A stretch of DNA of 64,000 nt from JAXMHB01 sp046346965 (lineage in GTDB: Bacteria; Pseudomonadota; Gammaproteobacteria; Xanthomonadales; SZUA-5), in assembly GCA_046346965.1 (NCBI GenBank), contig JAXMHB010000002.1, positions 1-64,000 on the forward strand, read 5' to 3'. A program made the position numbers and the translations under genes. Under the pieces are notes generated by a model. The model saw only the letters and a list, made by a program, of their open reading frames with translations, did not search any database and was not told where the DNA came from. Shown piece after piece: positions 1 through 8,041 of the stretch; the first letter of the stretch is position 1; each line of letters opens with the position of its first letter.

Positions 1-171
1 TGTGATAAATGTTGTAAAGAAGGATGTCCAGGCCAGCCATCTCCGGCCAACGTTTATCGACGAGATTGCAGGGTCCTTTGGGACTATTATTCTGAATAGA
101 AGATACCCAAACGCAATTGCGGTAACAATGTAGAATGCCGCGCTCGCCAAAGACTGGCTGTCCGAATTCAT
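1..171 (-). CDS. Putative membrane protein, N-terminal 57 residues (cut by window edge)
   Basis: An ATG at 171 opens a frame that runs without a stop off the start of the window. The sequence starts MNSDSQSLAS and has a hydrophobic stretch at about residues 11-30 and a second beginning near residue 46, so it looks like a small membrane protein. A GAGGA ribosome binding site lies about 10 bases upstream of the start. Base composition is clearly AT-richer than in the genes to the right, like the restriction-modification island at 46-48 kb, which suggests acquired DNA. The family is not recognised and the rest of the gene is not visible. Confidence 0.55.
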   Translation of the reverse strand, partial: MNSDSQSLASAAFYIVTAIAFGYLLFRIIVPKDPAISSINVGRRWLAWTSFFTTFIT

Positions 172-215
172 TGTGTCCAATCCTCGTCAATTGCTTCGCC
201 GTTAAAGCCCGATTG

Positions 216-392
216 GGATGCGGTGAGTCATGCGAACCGCATCGACGGCAACAGAACCCGGAATCACGGCGATCAGGTTACACCCTTGGGAGAGCCTGCG
301 AACCGCACTGATGGTAACAAAATCCCGAGTCGCACGACCGCGACCGCGCAGGGTGTCCACTTTCGATGCGGTTCGTTCCTCACCGCATCCTA
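216..392. repeat. REP-like palindromic elements (inverted pair)
   Basis: Two copies of a short palindrome face each other at 216-244 and 364-392. Each has the stem GATGCGGT/ACCGCATC around a loop of about 10-12 bases (gagtcatgcga in one, tcgttcctc in the other). A half copy, GCCTGCGAACCGCA, lies near 293-306. The same element recurs at 48114-48146 and 48200-48229, again as an inverted pair. The arrangement is that of REP/BIME elements: short, extragenic, in inverted pairs. Both pairs sit at the edge of an AT-rich stretch. The remaining bases between 172 and 451 hold no gene I can support. Confidence 0.7.
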
Positions 393-451
393 CTTTGGCG
401 GTTTCGCAACGGTTTCGCCCTTGTCCCCAGCGGCGCCCATCGCGCCCCACC

Positions 452-1096
452 TCACACGCTAGGCCACACCCGCTTAGTCCGCCGCAGCCATTCGAGTCGA
501 TCCGCCAATCCCGTGCGCCCGCCGTTGATCGCGAGGGTGATTTTTTCGATGGAATCCATGTCGGCGAGGGCGTTGCAGCCTTTCCAGGTCCACATGGCGA
601 TGGCGGCGCGCAGGCTCCAGTCGGGGCTGATGACCAGGTCGGGGTCGGATTCGAAGTCGGGGGCGGTGGGGTAGAGGGCGCGGACGCGGGTGGTGACTTG
701 GCGGTATCCGTCGCGGCCGGTGGTTTGCAGCATGCCGCGGCCGCGGTAGCGGTAGCCGTCGCCCGGCTGCAGATTGCCCATGCGCCCGCCATAGACGGTG
801 TTTGCCAGTTTCTCGGGTTGGTGGGCGTAGTCGGCGGGATTCAGCGGGCCTAGTGGCTTGAAGCGGCGCGGCCAGACTTCGGGCAGGCGGCGGGCGCTGT
901 AGTTGAGGTTTTCAAACTGGATGGTCAGGCCGCCGCATTCGTGCAGCAGCTGGGCCATGAAATGCGCGACGCGCAGTGCGTTGGCGCTGATGCCGGCGGC
1001 GTCGAGGTCGGGCTGGCCGTGCTCAAAGGCGGTGCGATAGCTCGAACGCGCGCTGGGGGCCAGTTGCGCGATGTGGGTCAAGGTGACGGCGATCAT
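452..1096 (-). CDS. GH19 chitinase-like / endolysin-like muramidase
   Basis: The 214-residue protein resembles the catalytic domain of glycoside hydrolase family 19 as found in bacterial chitinases and phage endolysins. Visible marks are HFMAQLLHECGG around residue 50, with the putative catalytic Glu in HECGG, followed by ENLNYSARRL, and YRGRGMLQTTGRDGY near residues 115-130, the family's usual RGxxQxTG block. There is no signal peptide, which fits a phage-type lysin or a toxin rather than an exported chitinase. The ATG at 1096 has GGAG seven bases upstream. The length is normal for a single-domain GH19. It may cut chitin or peptidoglycan; the sequence alone does not decide. Confidence 0.8.
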   Translation of the reverse strand: MIAVTLTHIAQLAPSARSSYRTAFEHGQPDLDAAGISANALRVAHFMAQLLHECGGLTIQFENLNYSARRLPEVWPRRFKPLGPLNPADYAHQPEKLANTVYGGRMGNLQPGDGYRYRGRGMLQTTGRDGYRQVTTRVRALYPTAPDFESDPDLVISPDWSLRAAIAMWTWKGCNALADMDSIEKITLAINGGRTGLADRLEWLRRTKRVWPSV

Positions 1097-1170
1097 GCGG
1101 TGCTCCGTGGGCGGTCCTGTGGGTACACAGGAGGCGCTGGAGCGGCGAATGTCTCACCGACGCTTGCCGA

Positions 1171-1686
1171 TCAGGGCATCGAAGCGCCGTTGCCGGGCGG
1201 CTGTGCGGGGTAGGCCGGGCGCGGCGTGGGTAGCGCAGGGCGTGCCCATGCCACGCGATACAACAGCCAGGCCGCGCACAGGTTGATGCCGACGCTGCCG
1301 GTGCCACGCGTGTCACCGAGGGAGAATCCAGCGTTGGCGCCGGCGCCTAGCGCGAGGCCGAGAAGGGCGTCGCTGCCGTACTCCAGGGTGGGCCCGAGTT
1401 GCAGGCCGGTGAACCAGCTGTATTCCACGCCGGGCAGCAGCACGATCGGAATCTGCGAGGCCAGCACCCATTGCGCCCAGGTCCAGCCACGCGGCGTGCC
1501 GCGCCACAGCCCGATGCCGGCGTACAGCGCCGATCCGTAGGCCAGGACCAATGCCGAGACCAGCCACCAGAAGGCCGGCGAGGGGAAGAGATCGAGCCCG
1601 AGTTTCGCGGTCACCATCAAGCCCAGGCCGCCGCACAACGCCAGCGACACAGCCGCCAACCTGACGCTGCCCTCACGATGTTCCAT
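1171..1686 (-). CDS. Small membrane protein of unknown function
   Basis: A 171-residue frame starting MEHREGSVRL. I chose the ATG at 1686 because a hydrophobic segment begins soon after it and the longer reading upstream looks like random arginine-rich translation. About four hydrophobic stretches are visible (near residues 10-30, 38-60, 70-88 and 130-155). A conserved-looking block, YSWFTGLQLGPTLEYGSD, lies between the third and fourth. It follows the chitinase-like gene on the same strand, upstream of it with a gap of 74 bases, so the two could be co-transcribed. I do not recognise the family and assign no function. Confidence 0.55.
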   Translation of the reverse strand: MEHREGSVRLAAVSLALCGGLGLMVTAKLGLDLFPSPAFWWLVSALVLAYGSALYAGIGLWRGTPRGWTWAQWVLASQIPIVLLPGVEYSWFTGLQLGPTLEYGSDALLGLALGAGANAGFSLGDTRGTGSVGINLCAAWLLYRVAWARPALPTPRPAYPAQPPGNGASMP

Positions 1687-1888
1687 GGCTGCTCTCGTCG
1701 ATGCCGATGCTCTCAGTAGAAACGTCGGTCCGGCGGATTTCGCACAGTGTCGCCATCGGTCCGGGATGGCGACGGATCGGCGGGGGGTCGATGCCATTCC
1801 GTTGTGTCAACGCCGACCGAAAACTGCGCACTTCTGGCGACTGAGAACTGCACACATTGGACAGCCATTCCGTGGTGTGCGAGACATA

Positions 1889-2483
1889 GTCAGCGGACGC
1901 GGGTGGTCGGGTCGCCGGACGCGGGTGGTCGGGTCGACGGACCTGGGTGGTGGAGTCGTCGCACGCGAGAGGTCGAGTCTTCGCACTTGCGTGATCGGGC
2001 CGCGAGACGTGGGTGGTCGGGTCGACGGACGTGGGCGGTTGAGTCGACGGACGTGGAAGGTGCAGTCATCGCACTCGGTTGATCGGGCCGCGAGATGTGG
2101 GTGGTCGGGTCGACGGACGTGGGCGGTGGAATCGACGGACCTGGGCGGTGGAGTCGACGACGGTGCACGCAGCGGTACGCGCATCGATGTGCAGTCATCA
2201 CGCGATGGGTACGCAGTGGTCGACGGACTGCACAGCCCAGGTCCGGCGACTGGTACGCAGCAGTCCGGCGATCGCTTCGCAGAGGTCTGGCGACTCGGGC
2301 GTAGCGGTCCGGCGATAGCTGCGTAGCGGTCCAGCGGCTCGGGCGTCGCGGTCGGGGGACTGGTGCGTAGCGTTGCAGTCACTGGTGTGCAGAGGTCCGG
2401 GGATGTGGGCGTCGGGGTGCGGCGATGGGTGTGCAGTGGTCGAGGCGCTGCAGCGCTCGGGTTGCGCTGCTGGTGCGCCGGGT
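1889..2483. repeat. Degenerate 22-bp tandem array, about 27 units
   Basis: Units of 22 bases run head to tail with the phase kept for almost 600 bases. Starts at 1889, 1911, 2109, 2131, 2219, 2241, 2263, 2285, 2307, 2329, 2351, 2395, 2417, 2439 and 2461 are all congruent modulo 22; a local one-base slip near 2154 is corrected by 2219. Left-hand units look like GTCGACGGACGTGGG plus a TGG-rich tail; right-hand units begin GTCCGGCGA. A higher-order repeat of exactly 88 bases (4 x 22) links GATCGGGCCGCGAGA at 1993 and 2081. There are no spacers, so it is not a CRISPR. Because 22 is not a multiple of three and units lack stops, several frames stay open across it; none looks like a protein. Confidence 0.85.
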
Positions 2484-2690
2484 CGATCTTGCGGATGACC
2501 GCCGTGGGGATGTGCGTGCGAGTTTCGAGCATGCGAGCGGCAAGGTCGAGGCACCGGCCGATGGGTCGGGCCTTCAGCCCTTGGGTGTGGGCGATGGGCC
2601 GTCCTGGGGCTGCGCCCCAGGCTGGGATGGGGCGCGCCGTTGGCGCTGGCGCGGCGCGAGTGTCTGGCGGCGGACAGGACGGCAAAGGCG

Positions 2691-3081
2691 AGAACCTGGA
2701 TTGCCACACCGCCGCCGCGCCTGCGGCGCTGCGGCGGTTCGCAATGACGCCGGGTGGGCGGGGCGTGGTGTGGCGACGAAAGCCAAGACCTGGATTGCCA
2801 CACCGCCGCCGCGCCTGCCGGCGCAGCGGCGGTTCGCAATGACGCCGGGTGAGTGGGCGGGGCGGGGTGTGGCGACGAAAGTCAAAACCTGGATTGCCAC
2901 ACCGCCGCCGCGCCTGGCGGCGCAGCGGCGGTTCGCAATGACGCCGGTAAGCTAGTGGGCGGAGGCGACGGAAGCGAAAACCTGGATTGCCACACCGCCG
3001 CCGCGCCTGGCGGCGCAGCGGCGGTTCGCAATGACGCCGGGTGCTTAGCGGGCGCCGCGGTGGTACGCAATGACGCCGGGC
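2691..3081. repeat. Four tandem hairpin repeats plus a partial copy
   Basis: A motif opening with CCTGGATTGCCACACC and closing with GGTTCGCAATGACGCC occurs four times; TGGATTGCC starts at 2697, 2791, 2890 and 2983, so the spacing is 93-99 bases. A 3-prime half copy ends near 3081. Each copy can fold into a long hairpin: ATTGC pairs with GCAAT, and ACCGCCGC pairs with GCGGCGGT, around a GC-rich loop. The DNA between copies (GGGCGGGGCGTGGTGTGGCGACG and variants) is also repeated. Nothing suggests coding. The stretch 2484-2690 between this array and the 22-bp array holds no gene I can support. Confidence 0.8.
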
Positions 3082-3096
3082 AGCGGGTGACCCGCA

Positions 3097-4944
3097 TCAC
3101 TCAAAGCCATCGGCGTGCAGCAGCGAGGCGGCGCAGCCGGCCCACCAGCACGGGTACTGCTCGATCCACTGATGCACCGCGGCCAGTTTGGGTTGATCGG
3201 ACAGCGGCTGCAGTTCGTATTCGAGCATGCCGAAGCCGCTGGAGCTGCTGTGGCTGGCGTAGAGCATCAGCATCTGGCCGCCCAGATTGCGCCAGCCGTC
3301 CAGGTAGCGCGCGTAGGCGCTGCCCATGCGTGGGTCGCGGTTGGCGGCGAGCATCAGGTCGCGGATGCCGGTGGCGTTGCCGTTGACGGTGACGTCCAGA
3401 TGCTGGCCGCCCTCGTAGGAGATCGGCGCCACGTTGAACTCCTGCGCCAGCGCGATATTGCTCGCCAGTTGACTCAGCAGCGCATCGATGGCGCCGGTCT
3501 CGGGCGGGATCTGCCAGGCCGGGCGGGCGGGGTCGTAGTAGAGGCCGCCGGGCAGGTAGTAGGGTCGCAACACATTGCCGGTGGTCAGTTCGGCAAACAG
3601 TCGCTGCAGCGCCAGCGTCTGACCGCCCTCGTCCAGCCAGGATTGCAGGATCTGCGGATTGTTGAGGTTGCTCGGGATGTAACCGCCGAAGTAGCTGGTG
3701 ACCGCCAGCGCATCGACGCCTTGCGCGTTGTTGTGGTACTCCAGCAGTGCGCGGTTGTAGGCGAGCTGGTTCCACGCGCCCATGACGCGCACCAGCCGCT
3801 CGCGCGGGAACAGGGTGCCGAACAGGGCACCGATCTCGACCGTGCGGTCAGAGAAGTAGCGATTGCGCGCGGTGGTGCAGTCGGCGATCTGATTCGGAAA
3901 GGGATAGCCCTCACACAGCACGCCGTTGCCCGGCGTCGCGTCGTTGTCGCATTGCAGCAGGTCCGGATAGCGCGCGCAGCCAGCGGAGGCCAGCCATTGG
4001 GCGTGCTGCGAGTACGGAAAGGCGCCGTTCCACACCTCGTTCGACAACTCCGTGTAGACCTTGAGATCGGGCGCCAGATCCGCGTGCAGGCGCTGGGCCA
4101 GATGCAGCACCAGCGCGTCGCTGGCGCGCGTCGGCAGGTTCAACCAGACATCGGCATGCAGCTGATTGGCCAGCCGCGCGACCACCTCGATCGGCAGCTG
4201 TCCCCACCAGGTCGCGGCGCTCAGCGTGCGCCATTCGGCGGGCTGGCTGATCGCCGAGCCGTTGACGCCGAGCGCCTGCAAGTAGCGGATGACGCGGTAG
4301 TGCCGCAGGCTGTGCAGGAAGGGCGCGTAGAACAGGAATTCGTCGGCGACGGTCTCGTTGCTTTCATAGGCGCCCGGCGCGCAGTCGGCCGCGCTGGCAG
4401 CGTAGTGGAAGGGATCGTGATCGCAAACGCCGCCCGGCAGGTAAACGTGGATATTGCGCAGGTAGTTGGCGCTGTCGGTGGCCTCGATGCGGATCGAGAA
4501 GCTCGCCGTGGGCTGGCTGAAATCCAGGCTGACGATGCGCCGCCCCGGCGCGGGCGTTTGCACCTGGGTGACGGCGCTGCCGAGGAAGGCCAGCGTGCCG
4601 TTGCCGGTGTAGGTGACCACATAGTCGCCGGACGGAAATTTGTGCGTCAGCGCCTGCTGGGTGGCGGTGTTGGGCGACATCAGGGCGGTGAGCGCGTACT
4701 GGCCCGGCGCAAGCGAGCGCACCCAGCCGTCGGGGTCCAGATCGAGTGTGCCGGTGGTCGCGGTCCACGGCCGCGATTTCTTGAAGGTGTCGATGAAAGG
4801 CAGCATCGACTCCCACTCGGTGACCCAGATCAGGTTCATGCCGAGCGCCGAACGCGAGTTGTCGTAGGGATTTGGCGCGGTGCCGGCCGGCGCGAGCGAC
4901 GGCAGGGTGGCGGCCAACAGCAGGGCGGGCAGCAGGCGCTTCAT
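3097..4944 (-). CDS. Secreted glycoside-hydrolase-like protein (clan GH-A type) with C-terminal DGFE tag
   Basis: The 615-residue product begins with a signal peptide (MKRLLPALLLAATLPSLAPA). The second half has the look of a clan GH-A (beta/alpha)8 glycosidase: VYTELSNEVWNGAF carries an Asn-Glu pair typical of the acid/base, and APISYEGGQHLD could hold the nucleophile Glu. The N-terminal 200 residues read like a beta-sandwich, perhaps carbohydrate binding. Several cysteines suit an extracytoplasmic protein. The last residues, LLHADGFE, match a short tag seen on other secreted proteins here. The ATG at 4944 has a GAGGAC site upstream; the frame continues further upstream without protein-like sequence. 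Substrate unknown. Confidence 0.7.
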   Translation of the reverse strand: MKRLLPALLLAATLPSLAPAGTAPNPYDNSRSALGMNLIWVTEWESMLPFIDTFKKSRPWTATTGTLDLDPDGWVRSLAPGQYALTALMSPNTATQQALTHKFPSGDYVVTYTGNGTLAFLGSAVTQVQTPAPGRRIVSLDFSQPTASFSIRIEATDSANYLRNIHVYLPGGVCDHDPFHYAASAADCAPGAYESNETVADEFLFYAPFLHSLRHYRVIRYLQALGVNGSAISQPAEWRTLSAATWWGQLPIEVVARLANQLHADVWLNLPTRASDALVLHLAQRLHADLAPDLKVYTELSNEVWNGAFPYSQHAQWLASAGCARYPDLLQCDNDATPGNGVLCEGYPFPNQIADCTTARNRYFSDRTVEIGALFGTLFPRERLVRVMGAWNQLAYNRALLEYHNNAQGVDALAVTSYFGGYIPSNLNNPQILQSWLDEGGQTLALQRLFAELTTGNVLRPYYLPGGLYYDPARPAWQIPPETGAIDALLSQLASNIALAQEFNVAPISYEGGQHLDVTVNGNATGIRDLMLAANRDPRMGSAYARYLDGWRNLGGQMLMLYASHSSSSGFGMLEYELQPLSDQPKLAAVHQWIEQYPCWWAGCAASLLHADGFE

Positions 4945-4952
4945 GGCGGTGT

Positions 4953-5041
4953 CCTCAGGCTGGGAGCGACGCTGGCCGATGCGGCGGCCAGCGTGTACAG
5001 CCTGCGCCCGCCGATGACTGTGGCGGCAGGCGTGCCTGAGG
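4953..5041. repeat. Nested inverted repeats between ppc and the glycosidase-like gene
   Basis: CCTCAGGC at 4953-4960 pairs with GCCTGAGG at 5034-5041, and inside it CGCTGGCC at 4970-4977 pairs with GGCCAGCG at 4986-4993. The structure lies in the 167-base gap downstream of ppc and upstream of the glycosidase-like gene, both on the minus strand. There is no T run, so it is not a typical intrinsic terminator. It may still end the ppc transcript or act in the leader of the next gene. Confidence 0.45.
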
Positions 5042-5111
5042 GCTTGACAAATCAAGAAGACGATGGATGGCCGATCGCATCGCGGGCGATCAGCCACCAG
5101 TTTGCGGTCGC

Positions 5112-7823
5112 TCAGCCGGTGTTCTGCAGGCCGCGAGCGATGCCATTGACGGTGGACACGAGGGCTTCGAACAGCGCGTCGTCCTGGCGCTGGGTGCGGC
5201 GCCAGCGCCCGAGCAGATCCACCTGCAGCACGCTGATCGGATCGACGTACGGGTTGCGCAGCCGGATGGTGCGCTGCAGACGGCGATCGTAGGCCACCAG
5301 TTCGCTGGCGCCCTTCAGCGCCAGAATGCGCTGCACGGTGAGCTCCCACTCGGCCTCGATCACCGGCCAGTAGCGCGCGTGCAGCGGTCCGGCCAGCGCC
5401 GAATACTGCGCGGCGATGCCGGCGTCGCTCTTGGCCATCACCATTTCCACGTCTTCCAGCAGCAGGCGGAAGAAGGGCCAGTCGCGCGCCATCTCGGCGA
5501 TGCGCGCCTCGCCGTGGCGCTCGCACACCGCGGCCAGTCCACTGCCGAGGCCATACCAGCCGGGCAGGCCGTGGCGGCTCTGCGACCACGCGAACACCCA
5601 GGGGATGGCGCGCAATTGCTCGATGCGGAAGGCATCGCCTTTGCGCAAAGACGGCCGTGAGCCGATCTTCATGCGCTCGATCACATCGATCGGCGTGGCG
5701 GCGCGGAAGTAACTGGCGAACTCGGCCTCGCCGTAGACCAGCTGGCGATAGCTGCTGCGGCTGGCATCGGCGATCTCGGCCATCAGCTGACGCCAGCCGG
5801 GCTCGCGCGGATCGGGCGGCAGCGGGTTCAGCGTGGCGTGCAGCAGGCCGGAGAAGGCCTGCTCGATGTTGCGCAGCGCGATCGCGCGGATCGAGTACTT
5901 GCGATGAATGACCTCGCCCTGTTCGGTCAGGCGCAGATGGCCGTTGACGCTGCCATGCGGCGCCGCCATTACCGCGCGCTCGGTGCGTCCGCCGCCGCGG
6001 CTGGCGGTGCCGCCGCGGCCGTGGAAGAAGCTGAGATCGATGCCGGCGGCGTGGGCGATGGCGCTGAGTTCGGCCTGCGCCTCCTGCAGTGCATAGCGCG
6101 AGGCGGCAATGCCGCCGTCCTTGTTGCTGTCGGAGTAGCCCAACATCACCACCTGGCGGTCGTTGCGACTGGCCAGATGCGCGCGATACACGGGATCGGC
6201 CAGCAGTTCGCGCAGGATGCGCGGTGCCGCGCGCAGGTCTTCCACCGTCTCGAACAAGGGCGCCACATCCAGCGCCTGCGGGCCCGCGCCACCCAGCGCG
6301 ATGCGTGCCAGCGCCAGCACCGCCAGCACATCGTCGGCGCTCTCACTCATGCTGATGATGTAGACGCCGAGCGCCGCCGGGCCATAGCGGCGACGGCACT
6401 GATCGAGGGCGTCGTGCACTTCCAGCACGCCCTGGGTGAGCGCCGACGGCGCCGCCGGCCGCGGCGTGGCACCGGCGATGGCCGCATGCAGGCGCGAACG
6501 CCGCGCTTCGGGAGCAAGCTCGGCCCAGCCGGGGCCGCCCAGGCACTCGCTCAGCGCCTGCCGATGGATCTCGGCGTGCTGGCGCACGTCCAGTGCCGCC
6601 AGATGGAAGCCAAAGGTCTGCGCCCGCGCCATGAAGCGCTGATAGGGATAGAGGCCGGCGTGACGGCCACTGTTGCGCAGCAGCGAGAGCCGGATCAACT
6701 CCAGATCGGCGAGGAATTCTTCGGGCGCGGCATAGGCGCCGTCGCGGTCCTCCAAGGTGGCGGTCAGACGCGCGCCGATCAGCACCAGCAGACAGCGATA
6801 GGGCATGTCGCGATGGCGGCGCTGGATGGTCGCCCACGCTCGTCGCAGGCTGCGCGAGTAACGCAACACGCGTTCCTCGACAGCGGGATCGATGGCCACG
6901 CGCGTGCGCGACTGGCTGAGGATCAGCGCCAGCTCCTTGAGCTCGCCCTGGTAGCGCGCGAACAGCACGCGCCGGTGGGCTGCCAGTGCCTCGCGGATGG
7001 TGTCGGCGCCGACATTGGGATTGCCGTCCATATCACCGCCGACCCAGGTGCCAAAACGCAGCAGCGGTCGCGCCGGCGCGCCGCTGACGAGTTCGGGATA
7101 GGTGGCTTGCAGGCAGCGCTCGAACTCGGCGAAGCAGGCCGGGACGGCGCGAAACAGCACATCGGACAGGTAGAACAGGACGTGCTCGCGCTCCTGCTCC
7201 ACGCTCGGGCGCACCGGCGAGTATTCGCTGGTCTGCCAGGCCGCGGTGATATGCATGCGCATCTGCGCCAGTCGCGCGCGTTCCTCGTCCGGCGTGCGGC
7301 TGGAATCGAGCCGTTCGACCAGCGCGCGCACGATGCGCTGTTCCTTCTCCAGCATGGTGCGGCGTGTGGCTTCGGTGGGATGCGCGGTGAATACCGGCTC
7401 CAGCAGCAGCTTGCCGAGGGCCTCGCGCACGGCGTCCGCTTCCACGCCGGCCGCCTTGAGGCGCTGCAGCGCGTCCATCAGTCCACCGGGCTGCGGACCG
7501 GCATCGGCGAGCTGATGCTCGCGGCGACGGCGGATGCGGTGCACCTGTTCGGCCAGATTGACCAGCTGGAAGTAGGCCGAGAAGGCGCGCACCAGATCGA
7601 GCGCGCGCTCCACCGGCAGATCGCCCAGCAAGGCAGAAAGTTCGCGCAGGCGTTGCGGCTCGCCCTCGCGCCGCGCAATCGCGCAGCGGCGCACCTGTTC
7701 GAGCAGCTGGAAGAAGCTGGTGCCCAGCTGATCCGACAGCATCTCGCCGACCAGCCGCCCGAGCAGACTGACGTCCTCGCGCAGTGGTTGGTCCTGCGCT
7801 TCGAAAACGACTGATCGCGTCAT
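5112..7823 (-). CDS. ppc: Phosphoenolpyruvate carboxylase
   Basis: Catalyses PEP + bicarbonate to oxaloacetate + phosphate, the main anaplerotic refill of the TCA cycle in many proteobacteria; cytoplasmic. The 903-residue length fits the family (E. coli 883). Both family signatures are present: FTAHPTEATRRT near residue 148 with the active-site His, and VMLGYSDSNKDGG near 565 with the catalytic Lys region. FFHGRGGTASRGGG follows, and the protein ends in the family's usual QNTG. I chose the ATG at 7823 (MTRSVVFEAQ) over a further upstream ATG because homologous sequence starts there. It stands alone with 200-base gaps on both sides. Confidence 0.97.
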   Translation of the reverse strand: MTRSVVFEAQDQPLREDVSLLGRLVGEMLSDQLGTSFFQLLEQVRRCAIARREGEPQRLRELSALLGDLPVERALDLVRAFSAYFQLVNLAEQVHRIRRRREHQLADAGPQPGGLMDALQRLKAAGVEADAVREALGKLLLEPVFTAHPTEATRRTMLEKEQRIVRALVERLDSSRTPDEERARLAQMRMHITAAWQTSEYSPVRPSVEQEREHVLFYLSDVLFRAVPACFAEFERCLQATYPELVSGAPARPLLRFGTWVGGDMDGNPNVGADTIREALAAHRRVLFARYQGELKELALILSQSRTRVAIDPAVEERVLRYSRSLRRAWATIQRRHRDMPYRCLLVLIGARLTATLEDRDGAYAAPEEFLADLELIRLSLLRNSGRHAGLYPYQRFMARAQTFGFHLAALDVRQHAEIHRQALSECLGGPGWAELAPEARRSRLHAAIAGATPRPAAPSALTQGVLEVHDALDQCRRRYGPAALGVYIISMSESADDVLAVLALARIALGGAGPQALDVAPLFETVEDLRAAPRILRELLADPVYRAHLASRNDRQVVMLGYSDSNKDGGIAASRYALQEAQAELSAIAHAAGIDLSFFHGRGGTASRGGGRTERAVMAAPHGSVNGHLRLTEQGEVIHRKYSIRAIALRNIEQAFSGLLHATLNPLPPDPREPGWRQLMAEIADASRSSYRQLVYGEAEFASYFRAATPIDVIERMKIGSRPSLRKGDAFRIEQLRAIPWVFAWSQSRHGLPGWYGLGSGLAAVCERHGEARIAEMARDWPFFRLLLEDVEMVMAKSDAGIAAQYSALAGPLHARYWPVIEAEWELTVQRILALKGASELVAYDRRLQRTIRLRNPYVDPISVLQVDLLGRWRRTQRQDDALFEALVSTVNGIARGLQNTG

Positions 7824-7968
7824 CCGATTCCAGGCCCAAATGGTGCAATGCGTCATTGTGCCCGCAAAATGCAAAGGCGTGGGCGGGACTGACTACGTAT
7901 GCACGCGGTGGATTGAATCCGCCGCAAGCTCAGGCGCTTCGATGCGGCACCGGCTGCGCATCGCCCAC

Positions 7969-7996
7969 AAAAAAGGGGCGGCCCGGAGGCCGCCCC
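7969..7996 (-). terminator. Rho-independent terminator of the DUF11 gene
   Basis: A 9-bp stem, GGGGCGGCC with GGCCGCCCC, around a CGGA loop, is followed on the minus strand by six T residues (the AAAAAA at 7969-7974). It sits about 45 bases downstream of the stop of the large secreted-protein gene at 8042-11863. The remaining gap up to ppc shows nothing else. Confidence 0.85.
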
Positions 7997-8041
7997 TCAA
8001 ACACCGGCTGACGACGCCGCGGCGCCGTCAGTGCGATGCGC

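Noticed and set aside
1889..2483. CRISPR array
   Set aside because: Units are contiguous without spacers, diverged, and no cas gene is present.
2484..2690. Possible gene fragment on the minus strand (translation with a stretch like RMLETRTHIPTAVIRKIDP)
   Set aside because: It looks mildly protein-like, but there is no start, no recognised family and it merges into repeats on both sides.
1807..2709. Long open frames on both strands across the 22-bp array
   Set aside because: Frames stay open because the repeat lacks stop codons in any phase; the translations are low-complexity Arg/Pro/Gly and differ between frames, with no ribosome binding site.
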